64,000 nt of DNA from Larus michahellis (lineage: Eukaryota; Chordata; Aves; Charadriiformes; Laridae), in the NCBI RefSeq assembly GCF_964199755.1, contig NC_133899.1:24965446-25029445 (forward strand), read 5' to 3'. The notes below the pieces were generated by a model. It ran no database searches, was not told the DNA's origin, and saw only the letters and a program-made list of their open reading frames with translations. Shown here one piece after another: positions 39,101 to 49,900 of the stretch; position 1 is the first letter of the stretch, and each line of letters begins with the position of its first letter. Both the position numbers and the translations under genes were made by a program.

Positions 39101-41438
39101 GCACAGCCCTCTGCCACCTCCTCCCACCCCATTTCTAGCCCCATTGATGCTGTGCGTGCCCAGATGTGTTGCAATTTCAGGCAGTAAACAGGGTCGGCGG
39201 CACTGTGTTATTACAGCTTGCAAAACACAAGGCAACAACAGAAAAAGGTCCCTCCGTGCCTCCTCTGCAAGCCCATGGCAAAGGGGGAGGTTGGATGAGT
39301 GCTCTCCTGGTGCCACCCAGGCGCTGGGTGCGTCCAACACACGCTTTGGGGACACCCCCCACAGTCCCTTGCCTGCTGAATCCTAGGGTGGGGGGGGGGA
39401 GGTGTCTCCTTGTTGGGACACCCCCCAGGACACTCACGGAAGTTCAGGAAGACGAATTTGGTGAGCAGGACGGGGAAGAGGCGGATGAGGAAGGGCACGG
39501 AGATGTAGATGAGGAGCAGGTCCAGGAGGAGGGTGCGCAGCCGGGGGCACCAGGCCAGCCGGCCCCTGCAAGGCAGACACCCCCTTAGCACGTCCCCTCC
39601 CGCCCCAAGGGTTTTGGGGCACAGCAAAGCCAAGTCCCCGTTCCCAACCCCAGCTGTAATGGTTGGATACAGCAGCTTTTCCCTGGAGCTGCCGTGTGTG
39701 TGTCCCTGGGACCAGGAACTGGCTCCCCACGCTGTGTTTGGTTTTTGGGGATGGAGCCAAGGTGTCAGAGCAGCCCCACCATGACATGGCGTCATGAAAG
39801 GCCACGATCCGGTCCCCGCAGCCTCCCACAGGACGCAGGTAGGCAGGAAGGGCAGGGTACGTGCCAGAGCGGGAGCTGCAAGACAAACTGGCAATAAGGA
39901 GCAACCGATACTCCACGGCAACACCCTGAGCTGTGGCTGGTGGGACACAGTCACAGCAGTGTCCCCAAGCCCGGCACCGAGAGCCTCTGCAATTCCCCAG
40001 GGACAAGGAGGAAAGTTGGAAAAGGGGTTCAGAGAGCCTGCAGCGCCATGGGAGAAACCAGTCCCCAGGCTGATGTCCCCCAGTGCCACCAGCAAAGGGC
40101 GGGAAGTGAGACCACCTCCAACAGCATCCTGTCCCGAAGGGCTGGGGGACGCACCCAGCCACCCCAGCCCTTGCCCTCTGCAGTGAGCCCCAGCCTCTGA
40201 GAGGGAAAGGGAACGCCAAGAGCTGCAGACTGCTCGGCAGCAACGTCTCTTGTGGGCTGACGGTGCTGGGCAATGGGGAAACCAGTCCTGGCAGCAGGGG
40301 ATTTAGGGCAGAGGCTTCTGACAGGCGTCCAAGCACGGCTCGCTCCCTGCCAGCGCATGCCTGGGGTCACCATCACTAATGCAGAAGCGGATTAAGTCTA
40401 CTGCCTGCCCCGGGGAGTGCTGCAAGATGGTGAGAAAGGGGGTGTCAGGGCAAGGTGGCATGGTCTCCCCCGGGCACAGGCACCCTTCCTGGAAGGTATG
40501 AGCTATGACGGAGTTCCTCAAACTCCAGTCGCCCCGCCGAGACTTTGGGCCGAGCAGTCCCGCTGTACGGCGGCAGCAACGGGCCAGCAATGCCCTCACA
40601 GGCGCTGCAGTTAATTAGTAGGTGCTGCTCGTGGTCTACACCTAATATTCAAGTGCAGGGGCGAGGGTTCACACCCACTCTTGCACAATACCTGCTGCAG
40701 GTGAGAACTGATGGGTCCGGACCAGGGCGGGGGGACATGCCCACCGAGGGGCACCTCTGACGGCTGGCACGGCAACAGGCCGCCGCATAGCACCAAGGTG
40801 ACATGGGGACACAGCCACAGCATGGAATCATAATGGGGGGGGAGGGAAATGGCCATAATACGGAATCACGGCCATGGCAGGGTGACATGGGGACGTGGTG
40901 ATGGTACAGAATCATGGTCATGGCAGGGTGACATAGGGACGCGGTCACAGCACAGGATCATGGTCATCGCAGGGTGACATGGGGACGTAGCCGTGGTACA
41001 GCATGACGGCTGTGGCAGGCTGGCACACATGGGGTCACGGCCCCAGCAAGGTGACAAAGCCACGGCGTGGGGACATAGGGGCACGGCCGGAGCACGGGAT
41101 GACAGCCTCGGCAGAGCAGCACGGCCACGGCACGGGGACAGACCTACGGCACAGCGGTGGCACGTGGTCACAGGAGGGAGGGACAGAGCGTGGCTGCGGT
41201 AAGGAACACGCGGAGAAACACCGCCGGGGGACGAGGACACGATCCGGGAGAACGCGGCGCGGCGCTGTGCGGCCCTGAGCGGCAGCCGGGCGCCCGGCAG
41301 CGCCCCCAGGCCGGCCCGGCAGCCCGTGCTGCCCTCCCCCGCGGCGGCTACTCACCGCTCCCGCCGTGCCCCGCCGGCCTTGCCCTCCGCCGGGCCGCTG
41401 TCGCCGCCGCCGCCGCCCCGCTCGCCGCGACGCCTCAT
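35980..41438 (-). CDS. ABHD12B: ABHD12B, alpha/beta-hydrolase domain protein 12B (12 coding exons, complete)
   Basis: Twelve minus-strand exons splice in one frame to 350 residues, close to the ~360 of known ABHD12B. The protein is a serine hydrolase of the ABHD12 family, members of which act as lipid or lysophospholipid lipases at membranes; the substrate of ABHD12B itself is not well established. Visible are a short Gly/Arg-rich N-terminus, a hydrophobic segment at about residues 39-70 ([19 protein letters not shown]), the oxyanion-region motif [11 protein letters not shown], the nucleophile elbow WGHSLG with Ser210, the acid in LHAEDD (Asp298, or Asp297) and His336 in GLGHDY. All triad members are present. 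ABHD12 is the alternative, but the PYGL-NIN location is that of ABHD12B. Intron 4 has a GC donor. The ATG at 41438 lies in a CpG island. Confidence 0.94.
36278..36356 (-). CDS. ABHD12B: ABHD12B exon 11, catalytic acid
   Basis: Acceptor ctgcctgcag, donor gtgggg. It encodes [20 protein letters not shown] with the catalytic Asp (298 or 297). Confidence 0.93.
36357..36926 (-). other. ABHD12B intron 10
   Basis: 570 bp with a 15-A run near 36674-36688 on the + strand and a short AT-rich patch after it. Nothing else is recognised. Confidence 0.85.
36927..37009 (-). CDS. ABHD12B: ABHD12B exon 10
   Basis: Acceptor ccctggcag, donor gtgagt. It encodes [20 protein letters not shown] and MFFASDE. Confidence 0.93.
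37165..37244 (-). CDS. ABHD12B: ABHD12B exon 9
   Basis: Acceptor tgccctcag, donor gtgagc. It encodes [20 protein letters not shown] and HIPITT. Confidence 0.93.
37245..37533 (-). other. ABHD12B intron 8
   Basis: 289 bp with no recognised feature. Confidence 0.85.
37534..37574 (-). CDS. ABHD12B: ABHD12B exon 8 (41 nt)
   Basis: Acceptor tctcacag, donor gtaagg. It encodes [13 protein letters not shown]. Confidence 0.92.
37815..37944 (-). CDS. ABHD12B: ABHD12B exon 7, nucleophile elbow
   Basis: Acceptor ccccgcag, donor gtaggc. It encodes [18 protein letters not shown] through WGHSLGT with the catalytic Ser210. Confidence 0.95.
38034..38079 (-). CDS. ABHD12B: ABHD12B exon 6 (46 nt)
   Basis: Acceptor ctctgacag, donor gtaaag. 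It encodes [15 protein letters not shown], with the family DYRG-YG joint split at its end. Confidence 0.92.
38240..38270 (-). CDS. ABHD12B: ABHD12B exon 5 (31-nt microexon)
   Basis: Acceptor ccccatcag, donor gtaagc. It encodes [10 protein letters not shown], which matches the family at this place and restores the frame. Confidence 0.9.
38271..38617 (-). other. ABHD12B intron 4, GC-AG type
   Basis: The donor is AG|GCGAGT and the acceptor ccatcag. Only this pair joins ...GNGGTR to AASHRV in frame. It contains a 15-C run at about 38557-38571. Confidence 0.88.
38618..38737 (-). CDS. ABHD12B: ABHD12B exon 4 (oxyanion region), followed by a GC donor
   Basis: Acceptor cccccctag. It encodes [20 protein letters not shown] and [10 protein letters not shown]. 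The donor is ACCAG|gcgagt; the nearby GT at 38613 would break the frame of all later exons. Confidence 0.9.
38841..38943 (-). CDS. ABHD12B: ABHD12B exon 3
   Basis: Acceptor ccgtcag, donor gtgagc. It encodes [20 protein letters not shown] to GVTVGI. Confidence 0.92.
38944..39437 (-). other. ABHD12B intron 2
   Basis: 494 bp with no recognised repeat or RNA gene. Confidence 0.85.
39438..39565 (-). CDS. ABHD12B: ABHD12B exon 2, hydrophobic segment
   Basis: Acceptor ccttgcag, donor gtgagt. It encodes [19 protein letters not shown], the likely membrane segment. Confidence 0.92.
39566..41355 (-). other. ABHD12B intron 1
   Basis: The largest ABHD12B intron. Its promoter-proximal end carries the minisatellite at 40800-41170; the rest is unassigned. 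Confidence 0.85.
40800..41170. repeat. Minisatellite, 46-bp unit (gcagggtgacatggggac type)
   Basis: The block gcagggtgacat recurs at 40877, 40923 and 40969, with a diverged copy at 41015, an exact 46-bp step. Flanking copies toward 40800 and 41170 are more degenerate. Confidence 0.9.
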
Positions 41439-41690
41439 CGCGTCCGCAGACTGCCCGCGCCACCGCCGCCGCCGCCGCACCCGCGCCGACAGAACACGCC
41501 CCGTCACAGCCAGGACACGCCCCTCCCGGCCAGACCACGCCCCGCGTCCGCAGGCTACGCCCACTCCAAAGCACAGCCCGCCTATCGCTGCCGCCCTCCT
41601 GCCTCAGGCCACGCCCCCTCGACCCACCAAGCCACGCCCCCGCCTCCCCTTTGGGCCTCGGGGGCGGGGCCGGCGCGCCCTCCCCGCAGA
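41200..41690 (-). promoter_or_regulatory. ABHD12B: ABHD12B CpG-island promoter
   Basis: Dense CG dinucleotides surround the first ABHD12B exon. Upstream of the ATG are CACGCCC or TACGCCC boxes at 41495, 41516, 41536, 41556, 41610 and 41633 and a ggggcgggg box at about 41667. No TATA or CCAAT box is seen. The transcription start is not determinable. Confidence 0.65.
41356..41438 (-). CDS. ABHD12B: ABHD12B exon 1 (residues 1-28 start)
   Basis: ATG at 41438-41436, donor gtgagt. It encodes a low-complexity start ([16 protein letters not shown]) inside the CpG island. The start is the first ATG of this open frame. Confidence 0.85.
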
Positions 41691-43352
41691 CTCGGGGACC
41701 CCCGGGGTCCCAGGGGAACCCCGGGGTCTCGGGGACCCCCAGGGACTGCGCCCCCTGTCCCCCAAGGCCAGGCTTTGGGGGCCACAGCAGGGTGACCCGG
41801 CGGGAAAATCAGCCAGGAGCGCCCAGGGAAAGCTTCCAGGTTAAAAAAAAAAAAAAACCACCAAATTAATAAAAAATAAAGGTTTAACACCAAAGCTGGC
41901 ATCTCCTGGCTTCAGCTGGAAGGGTGGAAACCTGCTGCCGGTTCCCCTCTAAGCTGCGACTCCCGCCCGCGGCTCAGTCAGGGTGACTCAGCCGGAACTT
42001 TACGGGCTGAAACTTCCCAGGAGGAAAGAAATATTCCCAGTTTCCCCGCCATTCCCCACAGAACTTGGGGGATGCGCTGCCCAGACACCGGCACACGTGG
42101 CTGGGCCATCGCCTGCCTCGCCGTGCCTGCCAACGGGGCCTGCAACCGAGCGGGATTCCTTAAATACAGGATGGGAGAGGTGGGAGTGCGCCCTTTCTGC
42201 AGAGGATTTCCCAGCCCACGCTGGCGTTCCAAGCTGCTCCCATGTCACTTCCCCTCAAAAGCAGGATCTGTGCGGCTTTTCTGGAGTTTGCAGCCCACAC
42301 CAGGCTGCTCCTGCGATTTTAACCAAGATCCAAGGTGGGACGGGATGGTGGGACAAGCTGCTGAGAGGTGGCAGGAGCTGGGCCCGTGGCCCCAAGCCCC
42401 TCCAGCACCCACGGTGGGCGACTGGCCACCAAACCCCGGGGCTTGGCAGGGTGCTCCTGCGCGGCCACGGGAACCGGTGAGGTTTATGGGGACACGTTCT
42501 GCTCCAAGCCCCAAATGCAAATCCAAAGCCAAACAGATCCGGTCAAACCAGGGCCACCAGGGCCGTGGACAGGCAGGTGCGCGTTCCCTGTCAGCAGACG
42601 ATGCAATAAGGCGGCACAAGCCACCTGCAAGCTGCTTTTCCCGTGCCATGGGGGCAGGAGGGCGGCAGAAGCGACCGGCAGGTCCAGCTGGTTTTACACG
42701 CAAGGGCTTTTTCCTTCCGCCCCCAATTTTCCCCCCTTTCCAGTGGGTGCCGGGGCCCACAGCAGTGCATTGCCACGAAGATGATGGGAGAAATCACTCC
42801 CAGGACTTCGCTGCTGGCAGGGATGGGCAGGACGTGGCTGGCGCTGCCTGTGGGGACTTTATTAGGCAGTGAGAGCCAGAGGGGATCGGGCACGGAGTTA
42901 TGGCAGAGGCGATGACATCGAGGTGTGACACCGGGCTGGAGCCGCCCTGCAAGTGCTTCTCGCAATAAGGAGCTGGCCCAGCAAACCTGAGGCTTTCCTG
43001 GGCTGGGGGGGAAGATCCCGGAGCGGATGGGGATAGGCACAGCGGCTGGGGCGGTGCGCAGGATCAGGCCCAAGCAGCCGCGGCAGAAATGCAACTTGTG
43101 TAGCGGGGGCTGGACGTGCGATGGCAGCAATGAGCCACAGCCGGAGGAGGCACGGCACCGCCATTGTTTTATGCAAAAAAAATAATTAATTAAAAAAAAA
43201 AAAAAATCGAACTTTCGGCTTATTTCCTTCCAAACTTCTCCCCGCACCGGCTGGGAGGCGGGGAGGCTTCCAGCTGTTTTTTCCTACCGCGTCTTTTCCT
43301 AAATGCCCCCTTTGTTTATTTTTTTGCTGACGGTTTCATAGTCTGTTTTGCT

Positions 43353-43390
<38 letters not shown>

Positions 43391-45679
43391 CCCCTGGCCC
43401 GGCAGGAGGCTGGGGCGAAGGGTGTCTCACCCAGCACAGTGAGGTGGGAAGGGACCCCTGGAGGGCAGGAGCAGCTCTTGGCTCCCCCCCTCCACGGGCT
43501 CCCAGGGCCGTGGCCGGACCTTCCCTCGCCCTGGCAGAACAAAGCACCCCATTGTGTGGGGAAAATGGGAAGGAAAGCGTGACGGGGAGCGAGAGCCGGG
43601 CCGGGAGGGTGTTTCTTCAGGGTGGGGGCACCCATGGCCTCGCAGAGGGGTCACCCACCTCCTGCGCAGGCGCCCGCGGCTGCTGACCCCCTTTTTCAGG
43701 TGGCTCCGTGCCAGCCCCCGTGGCTCTGGGTCCGTCCGGGCCGGGGGAGGCAGCTCACGTCCAGCCGTCACGGATTTTTTTTTTCCCACATGCCCCTTAT
43801 TTATTATTTTTTTTCGTGTGGCATGTGTCGCACGTGACGGTGTGGGGCGAGCAAAGGTTTCTTTCCCCCGAGGTGGCTCTCAAGGCGCTCGCTGCAAATG
43901 CTGGCCTCAAAACACAGCTGCTTGTGGAAGGGGGCTCTGAAAATAGGCTGGCAGGCTCCCTGTCTGGCGGGGCTCCGCGGCTCCTATAAATATGTTTTCC
44001 TCCTGCGGGGGGAGGAAAAAAGGGGGGAAAAAATAAAATCAGGATGCCTGTGCTAACAGCCGGTCCTAAAAATGAGTCAGGAATTTGCATGGCGGTGGTA
44101 CAGCCTGGCACTGACGGGGGTCTGTGCGTCCCCCCTGGGCTGGCTGGGGACACGGGGACACCCGGTGTGCTGCCTGTCCCCATCGCCCGTCTGCCTGCAC
44201 GCATGCAAACACACGCCAGGGTGGCTTTGTTGGGTGATGGCGGAGATTTTTTGGGGGCTGTCGCTTGGATTAGCGAGACAGCGGCGAGGAGGAGGGTGAA
44301 GAGGGATAAAGGTCCTGGCACTCGCCGGGCTCGCAACAAAACAAAGCACCAGATGGTTTCGAGTTCGGCATAATGCACGGTGAAAAAGTGTTTGAACCAG
44401 GGCTGAAACGGCAAAGGCGGAAAGAGAGAGAGAGAGAGAAAGAAAAGAAAGAAAAACCCTCAGCAAGTGTCAGAACAGAAGAAAGCGGCAGAGAAAAATG
44501 GCAAATGTTAAAAACCCAAACAAAAAGCCCTCCCCGGCACAAAGCCGTGGCTGTAACATCTGTCCAGCAAAGCCTCTCGCTAAGGCCCCCTTCCCTTTAA
44601 AGTCACCTTTCCTCGTCTCCGTCATTACAGGGACATGGCCCTGTCCCTGGACGGGGCTTTGCTTGGCACTGGGGGACCTGCTCTGCCATGTCCCATGTCC
44701 CTGGTGCTGGCACCGTGGCAGCCGGCAGTGACACGCCAAGCCGGTGCACTCGGGCAGCCCAGCTACCCCAGCTGCTGCAACGGGATAAATATTTTATTAT
44801 GCTTTTTAGCTCCCGTGTGGTGTCCCGGGTGTCCCCTTCACAGCCTGTGGGACCCCGTGGCAAACCGCCCTGTGTCCCCGCTGCAGGAGCTCGTGGGGTT
44901 TTAAGCCCGGTTTCCTCTCAAAGCAAGGCTTACACAACCTGCTGCGAGCCCGTGCTGCGCCGCTTTCGTGTTTCCCTTGCTCCTTCCCCATAAATACTTT
45001 GAACCTGCAGGGCAATTTGAGTTGCCTTAAAAAAGGGAAGAAGGCTTAAAAGTTATGATGTCCCCAGTGTTTTTGCAAAAAGAAGCAAAATAAGCCCATG
45101 CAATTGTGCGAAAGCAGATTGCAGTGTGAGCTGAACCCTTTATTAGCCACCAGAGAATCCACAAGCCACAACCCTCAGGGACAGCCGGCTCCCTGCTGCT
45201 CAGCCCACGCCTGCTGGTGCTGAGCTCCAGCCTCTAATGAGGGCTGACGAGGTTTAAGTGAGGGTTTGAGTTTTGCTGAGGCCCGTGGTCGCTGTGTCAG
45301 CGCCCCGGAGCCCCACTGCGGGACGGCTCATGGGACACAGGGTTGTCCCCGCTTGTGTCCCCCCCAAAGCAAGTGGGGGGCACAGGCGGGTCAGTGTGCT
45401 GAACCACCATGGATGGAGGGGCGGGTGGAGGGGCTGGGTGCCACAGGGCACAGCATGGGTGACACAAGGAGACCCCGGGGGGATGCCGACCCTGCAGGCC
45501 CTGGCATGGCAGGGAGACAAGGTGTCATGTCCCCAGGGCGGGGAACAGTGAGGTGACATGGTGCCATGACCTTCCAGCATGAGGCAGCCCAGGTGATGTG
45601 CCATTGTTTTTTTGGGACGATGAGGCGCTGCAGGGCCATGTCCCTAGGGGTGCAGGACAGTGGGGAGCCAGGGTGATAC
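41691..45679. other. ABHD12B-NIN head-to-head intergenic region
   Basis: About 4 kb. It includes A or T runs at 41840-41853, 43186-43206 and 43357-43385, a GA-rich run at 44424-44455 and a possible regulatory patch at 43975-44095. No exon or RNA gene was recognised. Confidence 0.7.
43357..43385. repeat. Poly-T run
   Basis: A run of about 29 T residues with no recognisable retroelement attached. Confidence 0.9.
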
Positions 45680-46190
45680 CACCCTGGGATGCAGGAGGGT
45701 GGGAACCAAGGTGATGCCACAGAGAGGACAGGACAGTGGGTAGCCAGAGTGATGCCACCCTGGGGTGCAGGGTGGTGAAAACCAAGGTGATGCCACCTGG
45801 GGCGCAGGACAGTGGGGAGCTGGGGTGATGCCACCTTGGGGTGCAGGACAGTGTGGAGCCGGGGTGATGCCACCCTGGGTACGGGATGATGAGAACCACG
45901 GTGGTGCCACCAAGGGGACAGGACAGCAGGGAGCTGGGGTGATGCCACCCTGGGGTGTGGGATGGTGGGAACCAAGGTGATGCCACCCGGGGGACAGGAC
46001 AGCTGGGGACCAGAGTGATGCCACCCTGGGGTGAGGGATGGTGGGGAGCCGGGGTGATGCCACCGTGGGATGCAGGATGGTGGGAAGCCGGGGTGATGCC
46101 ACCCTGGGGTGAGGGACGGTGGGGAGCCGGGGTGATGCCACCCTGGGGTGCGGGATGGCGGGGACCACTGTGGTGCCACCGGGGGTGCGG
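45680..46190. repeat. Minisatellite, 37-39-bp unit (gtgatgccaccctggggt type)
   Basis: The gtgatgccacc block recurs at 45787, 45825, 45864, 45901, 45940, 45977 and 46015, at steps of 37-39 bp, about 13 copies in all. It abuts the NIN CpG island. A 612-codon minus-strand open frame across it is repeat-derived. Confidence 0.92.
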
Positions 46191-46194
46191 GACA

Positions 46195-46680
46195 GCGTGG
46201 CGGTCCCCACGCAGCTGTGCGGCCGCTGCTGCCGCCGCCGGTCGGGGGGCGGTCCCGGGCGGTGCCAGCGGGGCCCCGCCGCACAAAGGCCTCCCGTCGC
46301 CCCCGCCCCGGGGCCGCCCCCGCACCCCCGGGGCCGCCCCCGAGCCGCGGCCCAATAAACGCCGCCGCATTTGAACGCGGCGCCTCCCCCGGTCCCGCAA
46401 CGCTCCGCGACGCGACGCTCCGCCGCACCGGCAGCCGCGCCGGGTGAGCCCCGCAGGGGAACGGGGATGCAGCACCGAGCACCGCGGGGAGGCAGAGAGG
46501 GCGGGGGGGGGGGGGAGGAATTACCGGGGAGGACGGGGGTGGGGGTGGAGAGGCTGAGGCCGCCGCCGGTCCCTCCTCCGCGGGCGGTGCCCGGGCGCAG
46601 CCCGCCCCTTCCCGGTGCGGGCGGCCGCGTGTGCGGGGCGGCAGGGACGGGGCGCAGCCGGAGAGGTGGGTGCGCGGAGG
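46195..46680 (+). promoter_or_regulatory. NIN: Probable NIN CpG-island promoter and first non-coding exon
   Basis: This is the only strong CpG island between ABHD12B and the NIN start-codon exon. It contains a CCAAT box at 46352-46356, many GC-boxes and a plausible donor cgccggGTGAGCC near 46440 that could end an untranslated first exon. Assignment to NIN is by position; no transcript data are visible. Confidence 0.55.
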
Positions 46681-46784
46681 AAGCTGGGGGGGGGGCTGGA
46701 GAGGAGGAGCGGGATGCTGGAGGAAAGGGGGTGCTGGGGGGGGTGCTAGAGAGGAGGAAGAGGGGGATGCTGGATGAAGGGGAA

Positions 46785-46920
46785 GATGCTGGAGAGGAGG
46801 AAGAGGGTGCTGGAGGAAGCAGGAGATGCTGGAGAGGAGGAAGAGGGTGCTGGAGGAAGCAGGAGATGCTGGAGAGGAGGAAGAGGGCGCTGGAAGAAGC
46901 GGGAGGATGCTGGAGGAAGT
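46785..46920. repeat. Minisatellite, 40-bp unit (gatgctggagaggaggaaga type)
   Basis: The unit starts at 46785, 46825 and 46865, an exact 40-bp step, with degenerate edges at 46690-46785 and after 46905. Confidence 0.92.
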
Positions 46921-49900
46921 GGGATGCTGGGGCGGGGGGGGTGAAATCTTGTAGCCAGAGGGTGCGGTGAGGGTTTTGGGGTGCTGAGGGGTGTCTGCAT
47001 GGGGAGGGGGCAGCCTGTGAAAAAGTGTCCGCTGGTGGCAGCGGGCTGGCAGGGTGAGTGCTGCTGGGTGCTGCTTGCCCCCCTGCCAAGGGCAACCCCA
47101 TCCCTGTCCCATCCCCAGTGAGATACTCCAAATGTGGGGGCTGGAGCAGGTTCTGGAGCAGCCGAGTTGAGGAAGCAGCAGGCTGGGGCTGGAGGAATTA
47201 ATAACAGCAGTTGTTTTGTCATTGGTCAAGTCCTTGCTGTCACCAGGGTGGCAGACAGCATCTGCTGTCTGGTTGCAGACCGTGGGCCCGTCACCTCGGT
47301 CTGGTGCATCCGGGATGAGCCAAGAAAACCCGAATCCGCAGCCCTGGAGGCTCAGCCACCGGAGCTGGGTGCACTGGGGGGTTTGCCATGCAAGTGGGTG
47401 TCAGTTTGGGTGGGTGCCTGTATCCTGCCCGTCGTCCTCACTCGCTCCTCGAAGCGGGGGTGACGGCAAGAGGGTCCCCGCGGCGCGATGGATGCGTGGC
47501 GTTATCGCCGTGATTCAGCACGGCCGGCGTTTATCCGTGCCGGCGCAGGGCCGAGCTCCGCGGGAATTACCGCATCCCTTCTTTCCCGGCGCGCGAGGCG
47601 TCGCTGGATAAATTGCCGCCTCGCTTTGTTTACTTCTGAAATAATCAGCTTTGTGCCTCTACCTTGGGCTTTATCGCACCCAGGGCTCCCCGAGTTATTG
47701 CAGCCCGACTCCTGCCCGATTTGCAAAATCAAAACAGATGGGCGCTTTGTTTTTCCTTATTGAGGGGAAGGCTGCGGGTTGAAAAGCCCTATTACAATGC
47801 AAATACTGGGGTGGCGTGAATATTCAAAATGCTGCGCTGCTTTTGAAGCACTTTACATAAATTTATAGCGCTTTATATGCCATCGCTGCTTGGCTAAGCT
47901 GGAGCGGAGCTTGGTTAACAGGATCTCTCTTTCTCTGCCAATTTGGGAGGGTTTGGTGGTGTTTTGGGGAACACGGGGAGAGGTGGCATTGAGGTGCAAA
48001 GCAGCTGGGCTGCAGAAATTATGACCGTGCTCAATGGGGAGGAGGAACCGCCAGCTGTAAAGCTGACTTTGGTGGTGACCCTTGAAGAGCCGGGCGTGCT
48101 GTCAAGTGATTTACTGATATTTGGGTGCTTCATTGTCCTTATGGGTTCCCCCTCAACCCCTTCCCTTTGGTTTCTCGGTGGGACCCTTTGAGGCCCAAAG
48201 GTGTTCTGGGGTGGGCTGAGCTCAGAAATCGCCCTGACACGGGGAGTGGCGTGGGGGTTTGGGGGTGTCCGCAGCGAATTGTGGCAGCTTAGCCACAGCT
48301 GCCATGGATGAGGTGGTTCATTAGGGAAAGGAGATAACGAGTTAGATGAGACAACCCCAGCTCTGGCTTTGCAGCCAGGGCTCGAGGGGCTGGTTTCAGT
48401 GGCTGCTGAGCATCTCGTTATAAACCCTGCCATTAAAAACCAGGGTCCTGGTGGTTTTTGCTGGCTGTATTCACATAGTCCTGGTTGTCCCAAGCATGGA
48501 GGGAAGGGCATGTTGCTTTTAACCTGCCCATGCGTGGCCTTGCCCTTCAGCGTGGGGTGGACCCTACGTCTCGAGGAGCGGGTGCTGGTGTTTTGGCGAT
48601 GGCCACATGATGCTTACACGTTGCTAATTGCCTGGCCCTCCTTTGGGTCGAGGCAATCAAGAGCAGCGTTGAAAGCAACATTCTCCTTGCTGTCCCTCGA
48701 AGGAGATGACTTGCTGGAGGTCACCACCAACCTTCTGCGGAGGTTGGGACGGAGGCGGCGTAGCCCATAGCCCTGAAGAGGGGAGGCTGGTGATGCACCC
48801 CATGGGGGCATCCGGGCAGAGCATTCCCGAAACCTCCACCTTGTGCCGCTGCGCAGCAGCAAACGCCCTGTTTGCATTTATACTGTTTTGCACCCCCCCA
48901 AAAAAAAAAGGCATTGTGCTAATTATAGTGTTTTTACTTGATGGTGCTATTGATTGACCAGGTAATCTATGTCTTCATTAGTTTGAGGCTAAAGCTTGGA
49001 GGTTAATATTGATTCCAGGCAATTAATATGCGAAGCGGTAATTACTATTTAAGCCTATATTGTTTGAGTTAAATTTAGCTGAGAATTTAGTCATATCAGG
49101 CCTCTACATTGTGCGCTGTGAAGGTTATCTGGCTCTCAAGCGGGGGTGGATTTAAAGGAAGGAAAGAAACGCCGGTGAAAACTTCCTCTTCTCATCATCC
49201 CGGAGCGCTTTGCTTCCCAGGGCTTGTTGTAGGGAGAAGAGAAATCAGACTAATGTGGTGGCGACTCTCCAAGTTGTTCTGAACCCACACTTTTCTGCGC
49301 TCTCGGCTCAAGCCGGTCATTCTGGGGGACTTGACACAGAAGGATGGCTATAAATCTGAACACAGTGGTGCCCGATGCGGGGAATGGCCCCTCTCCTCAC
49401 AGGGGACGGGGGAGCCCCTGCTCAGCTGCTGCCCCCCCGTTTCCCCCCCCCCCATCATTATCCTGCCAGCTCTGGGCCGCCCTCCTGCATCTCAGCTGCT
49501 GGCCCATCTGGAGTGGAGATGAAAGGCTGGGGTTTAATTTGGGCTTTGTGTGCCTCTTGTGTTTTCTCTCTCCTCCTCCTCCTCCTCCTCCCCTCTTCTC
49601 CCTTTCTCTGCTGTCAGTCTCCCATCCCCGACCCCGGCTGCCGAGGGTGGCTCTGCGCCCCGGGTCCCTGATGCCACTGACCTCATTATTTTGACTGCTG
49701 GGTGATGCCAGGCAGCCTGGCGAGCTCGTCAGGTAGGAGGGTTTGGTTTGTTGTTGTGTGGGTTTTTGGTTTTTTTTTTTGGTTTTATTTCCCCCCCCCA
49801 GCCCCCCCTCTTCTCTCCAAGCGCTTGCTGAATAATTCAGCCGGGAGTAGGCATCTTGGGTCACCTTGCGCAGCCGGCTGCGTGCCGGAGCTGGCTTCCT

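Noticed and set aside
43186-43385. Facing A and T runs that could mark a processed pseudogene or a cruciform
   Set aside because: The 150 bp between them matches no recognised gene, and homopolymer runs are frequent in this window.
45391-47229. Minus-strand open frames of 612 and 495 codons
   Set aside because: They run through the 38-bp minisatellite and the NIN CpG island; the translation is a degenerate histidine/proline repeat.
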